From Brevibacillus_F sp035644815 (GTDB lineage Bacteria; Bacillota; Bacilli; Brevibacillales; Brevibacillaceae): DNA of 64,000 bases. Positions within the stretch are counted from its first letter, which is position 1, and every line of letters begins with the position of its first letter. The notes below the pieces were generated by a model that saw nothing but the letters and a program-made list of their open reading frames with translations, ran no database searches and was not told the DNA's origin. Shown here piece after piece: positions 57,285 to 64,000 of the stretch. A program made the translations under genes and the position numbers. The stretch is taken from contig DASQNU010000240.1 of the NCBI GenBank assembly GCA_035644815.1, forward strand, positions 1-64,000, written 5' to 3'.

Positions 57285-58244
57285 TCATTTCGCATACGCA
57301 TCTGCTTCTCTAAAGAAGTACAGCTTCCAGAGATATTCATCTCCTAGCAAGTGATAAATGTCAGAAATATCTTGCTGTGTTCCATAGTTCATCTTCATAT
57401 GCATTTGGATCAAATGAACGGCCTTGAAAATAAACTCTTCTTCAAATTGAAGTTCCTTTAAAAAATGGCAAGCAATTTGTGCAGATACGTATTCGTGTCC
57501 ATAATACGAGTAATGACCTTTGGCCGGTTTGTAGGTCTTGCAAAACGGTTTCCCCGTATCATGAAAAAGGGCTACAACCTGCATTAACAACTTATCCTCT
57601 TCACTATATAACGCATTGACGTAATCGAGTACATGATAGGTATGCTTGCAAAGCGTGTGTTGATGGTGAGGATTTTCTTGATGAAAATCTACCATGTCAT
57701 GAAAAAAAGAGAGTTTGCTCAAACCATGAAACAATTCTTCATAAGTGGGTTCACCTTGAAGGAGGTCGACAAATGTCTTTTTCGTAATCGCATAAGGCAT
57801 TTCCTCATGAAGAATGTAAACATGATCGAATCCTTCGTTGAGGATTGGGAAATGAAAATTCTTTCTCATTTTCTCCAAGATGAACCCTGGTACTTTCCTC
57901 TTTCTGGATTGGTTTCTTTCCAAGCAAATGGAATAAGGCACGTTTAGATAGTAGCAATCCTTCTGCACGTTTTTAAATTTGGAGAGTACGTTCATCCGTT
58001 TCTCACGATCAAGGTTCGTGGCATCCAAGATTACATGATTTCCTTTTGCCAGCTCATTTTCGATGCTCGAATATACTTCATAAAAAACTTGAGATGTCTT
58101 CTTTTGTTTCCCTTCATCTCCAAAAAGGGTCTGTCTGATTTCGTCCGTAGAAACAATGGAAGCACGTTCTTTCTTCGCAATTTCTTTGGCCCATTTACTT
58201 TTGCCGCTTCCGGGAATTCCAGCCATCAGTATTAGTTTTTGCAT
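57285..58244 (-). CDS. Polynucleotide 5'-kinase fused to HD phosphohydrolase (Pnkp-like RNA end-healing enzyme)
   Basis: A 319-residue fusion. The N-terminal part (about 1-160) closely follows the T4 polynucleotide kinase pattern: P-loop MAGIPGSGKSKWAKE (Lys15, Ser16), STDEIRQTLFG (Asp34, Arg37), VILDATNLDREKRMN and VPYSICLERNQSRKRKVPGF. The C-terminal part (about 175-319) is an HD domain with KHTYHVLDYV, LFHDTGKP (His228, Asp229), YYGHEYVSA (His250) and a final READAYAK (Asp314). The kinase would phosphorylate 5'-OH ends and the HD domain could remove 2',3'-cyclic phosphate or 3'-phosphate. The domain order is the reverse of the HD-Pnk enzymes described from Runella. The ATG follows GAGGAGGTGAG. 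Confidence 0.88.
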   Translation of the reverse strand: MQKLILMAGIPGSGKSKWAKEIAKKERASIVSTDEIRQTLFGDEGKQKKTSQVFYEVYSSIENELAKGNHVILDATNLDREKRMNVLSKFKNVQKDCYYLNVPYSICLERNQSRKRKVPGFILEKMRKNFHFPILNEGFDHVYILHEEMPYAITKKTFVDLLQGEPTYEELFHGLSKLSFFHDMVDFHQENPHHQHTLCKHTYHVLDYVNALYSEEDKLLMQVVALFHDTGKPFCKTYKPAKGHYSYYGHEYVSAQIACHFLKELQFEEEFIFKAVHLIQMHMKMNYGTQQDISDIYHLLGDEYLWKLYFFREADAYAK

Positions 58245-58408
58245 GTGTTCTCACCTCCTCACCTTGATGAAATTGTTGGGATCGTTTCATTATGTGGGTG
58301 ACTCCTTACATAATTCCCAATATTATCTATGTAATCTGTATTCCTTTCAAGCCCCTTTTGACTCAACTAAGGCTTCATCATTTGCCTTTGTGAATGAACA
58401 AGAAAAAA

Positions 58409-58431
58409 GGAGCCTTATCGAATAAGGCTCC
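58409..58431 (-). terminator. Terminator of the small-protein gene
   Basis: GGAGCCTTAT pairs with ATAAGGCTCC and is followed on the minus strand by TTTTTTCTTG, 20 bases past the stop. Confidence 0.85.
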
Positions 58432-58451
58432 CTTGCAACCGAACACAATCA

Positions 58452-58640
58452 TCAATCTTTCCGTTTCAGATTCACAGTAAGACGATCCGAGCTATTTTCA
58501 TCGTTATCAAACATGACGAAATCATGCACCACAATGCCCTCTACCGTTTGAATCGCCTGAGACATTTTATTCGTTAATTCTTGCATATCGACCTTGTCAT
58601 TTACATCTACATCTAACACTAACACCATTTTTTTCTTCAT
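58452..58640 (-). CDS. Small protein of unknown function (62 aa)
   Basis: ATG at 58640 follows GGAGG by 9 bases and begins MKKKMVLVLDVDVNDKVD. The rest alternates a helix (MQELTNKMSQAIQTVEGI) with two strands (VVHDFVMFDND and DRLTVNLKRKD), giving a beta-alpha-beta-beta pattern like a small ferredoxin-like fold. It has its own terminator. I do not recognise the family. A frame starting at 58685 is longer but has no ribosome binding site. Confidence 0.7.
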   Translation of the reverse strand: MKKKMVLVLDVDVNDKVDMQELTNKMSQAIQTVEGIVVHDFVMFDNDENSSDRLTVNLKRKD

Positions 58641-58922
58641 GCCAAAAAGCCTCCAGGATTCATTAATTAGTATCGTGCTATTCATACAGTTACCTTAAAT
58701 CTCATTCCTTAATGAAGTCACCTAGCATTTTATAAAAAATTGGATTCCCTGGGAAGCAAAAATTTAGAACGAGTAACTATATTGACAATGAGACGCGTAC
58801 CTATGCTTTTATTGTAAAAAAGGCTATGTTACTTTTGAATGTTGATTTTCAGTCAAAAATATACCCGTCCTGTAATGGCGGTTTATAAAGCCATCGTAAC
58901 CCGTTTGTGCAATAAGAATAGC

Positions 58923-59705
58923 CTAGTTAAGACAAGTTTCTATACAATTGTTCATATATGTAACGAATGCATTCACCTCTGAATCTAGTCCTTCCCAACT
59001 TTCATTACTTTCACCTCGATAGGCTTTTTTTGCTATATCTAGTAAAGTTGCTTGCTCTTTGGGCAAAAGAGGTATAGCCCATTCTGCAGCCATATCTTTT
59101 GGAGAAATGTCACCGGTAGTTACTGTTTGCCACATTCGAGCCAGGGTTAAGATTACATTACGCTCATCACCTTTGATACCCTCAATCAACTCTGGCAATG
59201 AATCCTTAATTGCTCTTCGAATATCTGTCATTGGCACGGGGGCAAGTGTATTTGTAGCATCAGGACCAAATAGAGAAATACTATTCTTTCTTACTTGTGC
59301 TAAAACAATAGCCAAATCAGGATCATAGCTTGGTTTTTGAATTTCTCCATTCTCAAACTCGTTCCTGAGCCACTCGCCATAGATAAATTCTTTTTTGGGG
59401 GGATAACGCCAGGGTACAACATCGCTTTGGTTGATAACTGTGAGTTCAAGTGGTCTCAAAGAATTTGTATTTCCTATCTTTCCAGATATATGCATTAATT
59501 TGTTAGTTAGTTTTTTTCGAGTTACTTCAGGTAAACTTTGATTCACTAGCATTAGGACATCAACATCACTATTAATGCGTAAACCACCATTTACTGCAGA
59601 ACCAAACAAATATACACCAACTATCATGCTTCCAAACAAATCCTCTACAATTTTTAATGCTTCTATAGCTAGCTTCGGTATTTTTTCATTTCTCAAGTCA
59701 CTCAT
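58923..59705 (-). CDS. AadA-type aminoglycoside nucleotidyltransferase
   Basis: Resembles ANT(3'')/ANT(9) enzymes, which adenylylate streptomycin and/or spectinomycin. The nucleotidyltransferase signature is VGVYLFGSAVNGGLRINSDVD followed by DVLMLVNQS, with a third acidic residue near ELTVINQSDVVPW. Further matches are DPDLAIVLAQVRKNSISLFG, NVILTLARMWQTVTTGDISP and KDMAAEWAIPLLP. The 260 residues are of normal length. GAGGAG lies 13 bases before the ATG. Related chromosomal genes are found in Bacillales, so recent acquisition is not proven, though a transposase remnant lies 230 bases upstream. Confidence 0.85.
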   Translation of the reverse strand: MSDLRNEKIPKLAIEALKIVEDLFGSMIVGVYLFGSAVNGGLRINSDVDVLMLVNQSLPEVTRKKLTNKLMHISGKIGNTNSLRPLELTVINQSDVVPWRYPPKKEFIYGEWLRNEFENGEIQKPSYDPDLAIVLAQVRKNSISLFGPDATNTLAPVPMTDIRRAIKDSLPELIEGIKGDERNVILTLARMWQTVTTGDISPKDMAAEWAIPLLPKEQATLLDIAKKAYRGESNESWEGLDSEVNAFVTYMNNCIETCLN

Positions 59706-59930
59706 AAATTCAAAACTCCTCTAGACTATGTTCAATTCGAGTACGTTATTTTGATTTTGTTAGTATTAGATGAAATGACTATTAATAGGAACATAAGACA
59801 AAGAAGGATACAAATCAACTATTATGCCAGTTAGTTCAACAGCAAGCCTCCGTCGAGACTGGTATTCGTATCCTTCACAGAAAACAAGCATGAAGACACC
59901 AACATGTTTTTCTTATTCGATGCCGTGTTC

Positions 59931-60050
59931 TCATATCACTCGGGTAGGGGCTACTGCACCTTTGGTTTCCGACTGCAAGAAGAGGATAAGCTGCTGCTTA
60001 TCCCGATTGTCCAAACCCTTAGCAAGTTCAATCAGTTCTCTCAAATCCAA
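59931..60050 (-). pseudogene. Probable remnant of a transposase gene (N-terminal segment)
   Basis: A minus-strand frame opening with TTG at 60050 reads LDLRELIELAKGLDNRDKQQ and then LILFLQSETKGAVAPTRVI before a stop. This looks like the N-terminus of a zinc-ribbon IS1595-type transposase, but no zinc ribbon follows and later frames are full of stops. No terminal inverted repeats were found. It is the only coding trace in the 600-base gap 59706-60307. Confidence 0.4.
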
Positions 60051-60139
60051 AGGGCTTCAACTCCAACAAATAATTACCATTATTAAAGAACCAAATGTTC
60101 GTTAATTTCAAATATCAACATTGAAGTTTAACATAGCCT

Positions 60140-60186
60140 AAAAAAAAGTCGTACCCACTTAGAATTTGAATTGGGTACAACGACTT
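60140..60186 (-). terminator. Terminator downstream of the GNAT/MetQIN operon
   Basis: On the minus strand AAGTCGT-TG-TACCCA pairs with TGGGTACGACTT, followed by TTTTTT. It lies 120 bases past the GNAT stop. Confidence 0.8.
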
Positions 60187-60307
60187 CTTCTCGCACATAA
60201 AAATCGGGTAATGAACATCCCTACTATCTCAATTTAATGGCTTGAAGGCAGGTGTGGATTAGGCCGATAGCAAGACCATTCCATTGATCGAATCATTCGT
60301 AAATGCT

Positions 60308-60853
60308 TTATGGCTCCAAATAGCCGGATGTTGTATCTAACTGTAACCAATAGCTTTTTACATTCGTTTCTCCATTAAAAAAGTCTTTTTCCTGCGCTCG
60401 CGTAAACCCCAAACGCTCATACAATTTCACGGCTGCAACCATCATGTCAGTGGTGTGGAGATGCACGGTGGCTGCGTCTTTTTCCCTCAAGCGTTTGACA
60501 CATTCCCGAATCAACCGCTCTGCAATCCCATTTCCTCTTGCTTTGGGAGATACAGCCAAATATCGGATGATCGGCGTATGGATATTCAGCTCTGGCCGGT
60601 TATAAGCCACATCCGATGAATCGAACAGTTGTACACTGCCAACAATTTCTTGTCGCCAGCAAGCTACTAGAAACGCCATGGCATGACTTCCTTCGGCTGA
60701 TTCAAGAATCTCTTGCTTGTATTGCTTCCATTTTTCAGCGCTCAGATGCTGTTCATACTGCTCGTATGATTCGATCAAGTGTTTTCTGATTTGCTCTCGG
60801 TCCTGTGTCCACGCATCGCGGATGGTAATATCGTTTATGTAGAGTACACGCAT
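60308..60853 (-). CDS. GNAT family N-acetyltransferase
   Basis: A 181-residue acetyltransferase. The acetyl-CoA site is in IRYLAVSPKARGNGIAERLI (the motif A pattern Q/RxxGxG/A as RGNGIA), and AAVKLYERLGFTRAQEKDF is typical of motif B. It begins 27 bases after the metQ stop, so it is the last gene of the M20-metN-metI-metQ operon. In Bacillus, GNAT genes with M20 deacylases and amino-acid importers take part in N-acetyl-cysteine-derivative pathways; the substrate here is unknown. Confidence 0.88.
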   Translation of the reverse strand: MRVLYINDITIRDAWTQDREQIRKHLIESYEQYEQHLSAEKWKQYKQEILESAEGSHAMAFLVACWRQEIVGSVQLFDSSDVAYNRPELNIHTPIIRYLAVSPKARGNGIAERLIRECVKRLREKDAATVHLHTTDMMVAAVKLYERLGFTRAQEKDFFNGETNVKSYWLQLDTTSGYLEP

Positions 60854-60880
60854 CCTATACCAGTCCTTCTTTTCAGCAAG

Positions 60881-61750
60881 TTAAAAGGCGGGGACGACAG
60901 CGACACCATATTTGTCCTCAATGAACTTCCTCACCTCTGGTGAATGGAGAGCTTTATCCAGCTTTTTGATGTCTTCGCGGTTTTCATCTCCTTTCCGGAC
61001 AACGATGACATTGGCGTAAGGAGAGTTCGCATCTTCTCGAAACAACGCGCTTTTCGGATCGATATTTGCTTCCAAAACGACGTTTGTATTGATGACTGCA
61101 CCGTCAAGATCAGGCAGCGCTCTTGGCAATGTAGCGGCCTCTGCTTCCACGAATTCCAGTTTTTTCGGATTTTCTACGATATCCTTCGGGGTCGCTTCGT
61201 ATGTGGTCAAACCGTCTTTCAGCTTGATCAGCCCTTGTTCCTGCAGCAGAATCAGGGCGCGGTATTCGTTGGAAGGGTTGTTGGGGATACCGATTTTCGC
61301 CCCTTCTTTGATCTCATCCTTCGTTTTCAGCTTGTCGGAATAAAAACCAATTGGCTCTACATGCACCTTTGTCGTAACGGCGAAGTCGAAGCCTTTTTCA
61401 TTTTTCACCGAATCCAGATACGGCACGTGCTGGAAAAAATTCGCGTCGATCTGGTTGTCCTTCAAGGCAGGATTAAGTTGACCTTCGTCATCCAGCACCA
61501 CCACTTCCAGGTTCACGCCTTGCTCCTTCAGCTTCGGCTTGATAAACTCCAAGATCTCTGCATGGGGTACGGGTGCTGCTCCTACCTTTACCGTTTTCGT
61601 TGGCTCAGACGCTTGATTCGTGCTCGCCGCTGCAGTCGTAGCATTTACAGCTGTTCCTGCAGAATTCTGACTGTTTGAACCGCAACCCGCAAGCGCTACA
61701 CTCATAATGACCAGAGCATACCAGATGACACCAAGACTTTTCTTACCCAT
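60881..61750 (-). CDS. metQ: MetQ/NlpA family substrate-binding lipoprotein
   Basis: Extracytoplasmic receptor of a methionine-type ABC importer. The signal peptide ends LAGCGSNS (lipobox Cys25); an Ala/Thr-rich linker follows, then KVGAAPVPHAEILEFIKPKL, HVEPIGFYSDKL, IGIPNNPSNEYRALILLQ and VNTNVVLEAN-type INTNVVLEANIDPKSALFRED. The ATG at 61750 follows AAAGGGAG; an earlier start at 61771 is less favourable. The ligand may be methionine or a related sulfur compound. Confidence 0.92.
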   Translation of the reverse strand: MGKKSLGVIWYALVIMSVALAGCGSNSQNSAGTAVNATTAAASTNQASEPTKTVKVGAAPVPHAEILEFIKPKLKEQGVNLEVVVLDDEGQLNPALKDNQIDANFFQHVPYLDSVKNEKGFDFAVTTKVHVEPIGFYSDKLKTKDEIKEGAKIGIPNNPSNEYRALILLQEQGLIKLKDGLTTYEATPKDIVENPKKLEFVEAEAATLPRALPDLDGAVINTNVVLEANIDPKSALFREDANSPYANVIVVRKGDENREDIKKLDKALHSPEVRKFIEDKYGVAVVPAF

Positions 61751-61791
61751 AAGTTCCACTCCCTTTTTCAATCCTGTTTATTTGTCTTACG

Positions 61792-62460
61792 CTAATCAAA
61801 TTTGTAACGCTTCTTGAGTAGTGATTTGGCGACCGAATCACCGGTCCATTGGATGATTTGGACCAAGAGGATAATAAGAAGGACTGTCGAGATCAGGACG
61901 TCTTCGCGAAACCGTTGATAGCCAAAGCGAATGGCCAGACTCCCCAGACCGCCTGCACCGATGGCACCCGCTACTGCCGTGAATTCGGTGATGCCAATGA
62001 TACCGATCGTAATACCACGGACAAGAGCTGGCAGCGCTTCGGGAATCAGTACGCGGAAAATGATTGTGAACGGAGAAGCCCCTACGGATTTAGCTGCTTC
62101 AATTTTGCCTGTACTCACTTCCTTGAGTGAATTTTCAATGATCCGACTTAAAAAGGGCGCAGCCCCGATGGAAAGAGAGACAATGGCAGCTGTCGGTCCA
62201 AGAGTCGTACCAACAATGAAACGCGATAAAGGCAAAAGCAGCACAATCAGGATGATAAACGGAAGGGACCGGACGGCATTAATGAGCGTTGCGATTGCTT
62301 TATTAAGCTTGGGCGCAGGAAAAAGGCTGCCTTTCTCTGTTACCACTAACGTAACGCCCAGCATGATCCCCATGGCGAGGGCGAACAAGGATGACCAAAA
62401 CACCATGTAAAGCGTTTCGAGGAGTCCCTCCCAAAGCAAGTCAATCAGATCGCTGTTCAT
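61792..62460 (-). CDS. metI: MetI family ABC transporter permease
   Basis: Membrane subunit of about 222 residues, five helices. Characteristic are RSLPFIILIVLLLPLSRFIVG, PLTRFIVG-like, and the EAA loop EAAKSVGASPFTIIFRVLIP. It overlaps the metN stop by 4 bases (ATGA) and precedes metQ by 41 bases. Confidence 0.94.
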   Translation of the reverse strand: MNSDLIDLLWEGLLETLYMVFWSSLFALAMGIMLGVTLVVTEKGSLFPAPKLNKAIATLINAVRSLPFIILIVLLLPLSRFIVGTTLGPTAAIVSLSIGAAPFLSRIIENSLKEVSTGKIEAAKSVGASPFTIIFRVLIPEALPALVRGITIGIIGITEFTAVAGAIGAGGLGSLAIRFGYQRFREDVLISTVLLIILLVQIIQWTGDSVAKSLLKKRYKFD

Positions 62461-63242
62461 ATCCCCGCCCCGGCTCCTTCCATCACATTTCGCTTGTCAC
62501 GGTAATGGTCGATGATGTGGACAAATCGTTTGGCAGTATCACTTTGCGGATTCAGGAAAAATTTGTCCACCGTTCCCGTCTCGACGATCCTGCCCTTTTC
62601 TAGCACAGCCATGTTGTTGCATACGTGCTGCAGCACATCCAGTTCGTGCGTGATGAGCACGATCGTTAGCTTGAGTTTCTGGTTGATCACCTTTAACAGT
62701 TCTAATATGGAGTAAGTCGTCTGCGGATCGAGTGCGGATGTCGCTTCGTCGCTCAGCAGCAAATCTGGCTGATTAACCAGCGCTCTCGCAATACCGACGC
62801 GCTGCTTTTGACCGCCACTTAATTGGAAGGGATACGCATTCTCTTTGTCACTTAGCTGCACGAGATGTAAGATTTCCCTGACTTGTTGGTGGATGAACGG
62901 TTTCCGGTAACCGGCCACTTCCAGCGGGAAGGCCACGTTTTGATACACCGTTTTCGCATCGAGGAGGTTGAACTGCTGAAAGATCATTCCGATTTTCTGG
63001 CGTGCCTTTCGCAGCTCTTTCTCCTGCAAATCGGTGATGACCTTGTCTCCGATCTGGATGGTGCCTGAGTCCGGTTCCTCCAGCCGATTGAGGCAGCGAA
63101 TCAGTGTCGATTTCCCAGCACCGGAAAAACCGATAATCCCGAAGACATCCCCTTTTGGAATATACAGATTGATGTCTTGTAAAACAGGAATGGTGCCAGT
63201 TGTGGTTTTGTACGATTTATTGAGGTGCTGTATGTGTATCAT
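62457..63242 (-). CDS. metN: MetN family ABC transporter ATP-binding protein without NIL domain
   Basis: ATPase of the importer. Walker A is GFSGAGKS, Q-loop MIFQQFNLL, signature LSGGQKQR, Walker B LLLSDEATSALDP and H-loop LITHELDVL. It has only 261 residues; full MetN proteins are about 340 with a C-terminal NIL/ACT domain that mediates trans-inhibition by methionine. Here the protein ends soon after the ATPase core, so that feedback should be absent. It starts by overlapping the M20 stop by 4 bases. Confidence 0.92.
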   Translation of the reverse strand: MIHIQHLNKSYKTTTGTIPVLQDINLYIPKGDVFGIIGFSGAGKSTLIRCLNRLEEPDSGTIQIGDKVITDLQEKELRKARQKIGMIFQQFNLLDAKTVYQNVAFPLEVAGYRKPFIHQQVREILHLVQLSDKENAYPFQLSGGQKQRVGIARALVNQPDLLLSDEATSALDPQTTYSILELLKVINQKLKLTIVLITHELDVLQHVCNNMAVLEKGRIVETGTVDKFFLNPQSDTAKRFVHIIDHYRDKRNVMEGAGAGI

Positions 63243-64000
63243 CCACTCATCCTTCCCGTTAGTGCGCTTTTGGCTAATTCGGAAAAATAGCGCGCACAGA
63301 TGAAAAGAGCACGTTCATCCACCGTAAATCCGGGATGATGCCATTCCTTCGTACCAGAAGTTCCGATGAAAATGAACGAACCGGGTACTTTTTCTTGGTA
63401 GTAGGCGAAATCTTCTCCCGCAAGAGACGGTTCGGGCTCTACCACTTGCAAACCAACTTTGTGGGCAGTTTCAATCGACAGCTCTGTGAGCACAAAATCG
63501 TTTTGGACAGAAGGCGGTCCTTTAAACCACTTCAGGCTGACTTTGGCGTTATAAGCAGCTGCCACCCCTTCAATGATGGTCTGTATCCGTTTCGGTATAA
63601 GGGAGCGTACTTCTTCGTGAAACGTGCGCACGGTCCCTTCGAGCACCACTTTGTTCGGAATGACATTCCAGGTAGTGCCACCATGGATGGTCGTCACACT
63701 GACGACAGCTTGATCCAAGGGGCTGATGTTTCTACTGACAATGGATTGCAAAGCCGTTACCATTTGTGCGGCAGCAACAATCGGGTCAATGCCTGTATGC
63801 GGAATCGCGGCGTGTGTGCCGAGTCCCTCCACGACGATTTCGAAGCCGTCCACACTCGCCATCATGGCTCCCGATTTTATCCCGATCGTTCCGACTTCCA
63901 GATCGGGCTTATTATGCAACCCGAAGATCGCTTGAACACCCCTGAGTGCTCCTCTATCGATCAGAAGGGATGCCCCCGTTCCTTTTTCTTCTGCTGGCTG
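63239..64000 (-). CDS. M20 family amidohydrolase/deacylase (5' end outside window)
   Basis: Metal-dependent N-acyl-amino-acid hydrolase of the M20D group. The visible 253 residues begin inside the catalytic domain (QPAEEKGTGASLLIDRGALR), run through the dimerisation lid (VVEGLGTHAAIPHTGIDPIV, VTTIHGGTTWNVIPNKVVLE) and return with EPSLAGEDFAYYQEKVPGSF and EWHHPGFTVDERAL. The HAAIPHTG and GEDFAYY motifs are intact. Intact relatives are about 390 residues, so roughly 130 lie beyond the edge. Its overlap with metN suggests that the importer brings in an N-acylated amino acid, which this enzyme deacylates. Confidence 0.92.
   Translation of the reverse strand, partial: QPAEEKGTGASLLIDRGALRGVQAIFGLHNKPDLEVGTIGIKSGAMMASVDGFEIVVEGLGTHAAIPHTGIDPIVAAAQMVTALQSIVSRNISPLDQAVVSVTTIHGGTTWNVIPNKVVLEGTVRTFHEEVRSLIPKRIQTIIEGVAAAYNAKVSLKWFKGPPSVQNDFVLTELSIETAHKVGLQVVEPEPSLAGEDFAYYQEKVPGSFIFIGTSGTKEWHHPGFTVDERALFICARYFSELAKSALTGRMSG

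Noticed and set aside
58870..58900. ATGGC/GCCAT hairpin downstream of the adenylyltransferase gene
   Set aside because: Five base pairs only, and the T-rich run is too far away to call a terminator.
59824..60105. Plus-strand frame of 93 codons, Ser/Arg rich
   Set aside because: No ribosome binding site; composition unlike a real protein, and the opposite strand gives a better (transposase-like) reading.

Overview
The window looks like chromosome of a spore-forming Gram-positive bacterium of the Bacillales, most probably Brevibacillus or a close Paenibacillaceae relative. This is an inference from gene content (GerA-type germination proteins, a CbiH60-type anaerobic B12 pathway, XerS), strong AGGAGG ribosome binding sites, frequent GTG/TTG starts and mixed base composition. 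No rRNA, tRNA, CRISPR array, intact insertion sequence or prophage was seen. Most genes lie on the minus strand.

Layout. 1-2.1 kb: spore germination genes (Ger(x)C, cut by the window edge, and a GerKA-type protein). 2.3-4.7 kb: a two-gene acyltransferase pair resembling ornithine-lipid synthesis (OlsB-like and an LpxL-like acyltransferase) and an SRPBCC protein. 4.8-10.3 kb: a sigma-54 module made of a PAS/AAA+ activator facing scoAB (CoA-transferase) and a polar amino-acid ABC transporter, with a near-consensus -24/-12 promoter and palindromic enhancers. 10.5-14.7 kb: a MATE exporter, two LysR regulators and a LysE exporter. 14.8-35.1 kb: a 20-kb cobalamin locus entirely on the minus strand. 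It is fed by two AdoCbl riboswitches: the first (34.9-35.1 kb) precedes late and salvage genes (cobO, cobD, cobU, cobS, two cobC-like genes, cbiZ, cbiB); the second (28.7-28.9 kb) precedes a Ni/Co transporter and the corrin ring genes (cbiH60, X, J, C, D, ET, L, F, G, A, P, cobT).

35-41 kb: a GAF-GGDEF protein, an MFS exporter with divergent LysR regulator, a DUF4180 protein, and a PadR-MFS pair. 41.2-46.2 kb: an arsenic island with three regulated units: arsR-acr3-arsC; arsR2-arsI-small ORF; and a Cys-pair MarR regulator upstream of a DUF318/ArsP-like permease with a 45-residue double-CC protein. Repeated operator sequences can be read in front of the second and third. 46.3-52.9 kb: a second sigma-54 module for putrescine use (activator, aldehyde dehydrogenase, putrescine aminotransferase, PuuP-like importer), with two -24/-12 promoters and shared enhancer half-sites.

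53-60.3 kb: an accessory-looking stretch with XerS, a decapitated HAD gene, a serine hydrolase, gene fossils, a two-gene RNA repair cassette (T4-Pnkp-like kinase fused to an HD domain, plus an RNA ligase), a small unknown protein, an AadA-type adenylyltransferase and a probable transposase remnant. 60.3-64 kb: an M20 deacylase (cut by the window edge), MetNIQ transporter and GNAT operon, probably for uptake and processing of a sulfur amino-acid derivative.

The most interesting items are the kinase-HD/RNA ligase pair, the ornithine-lipid-like pair in a Gram-positive genome, the ScoB protein with valine in place of the catalytic glutamate, the internal B12 riboswitch, and the two small ORFs with paired cysteines in the arsenic island.
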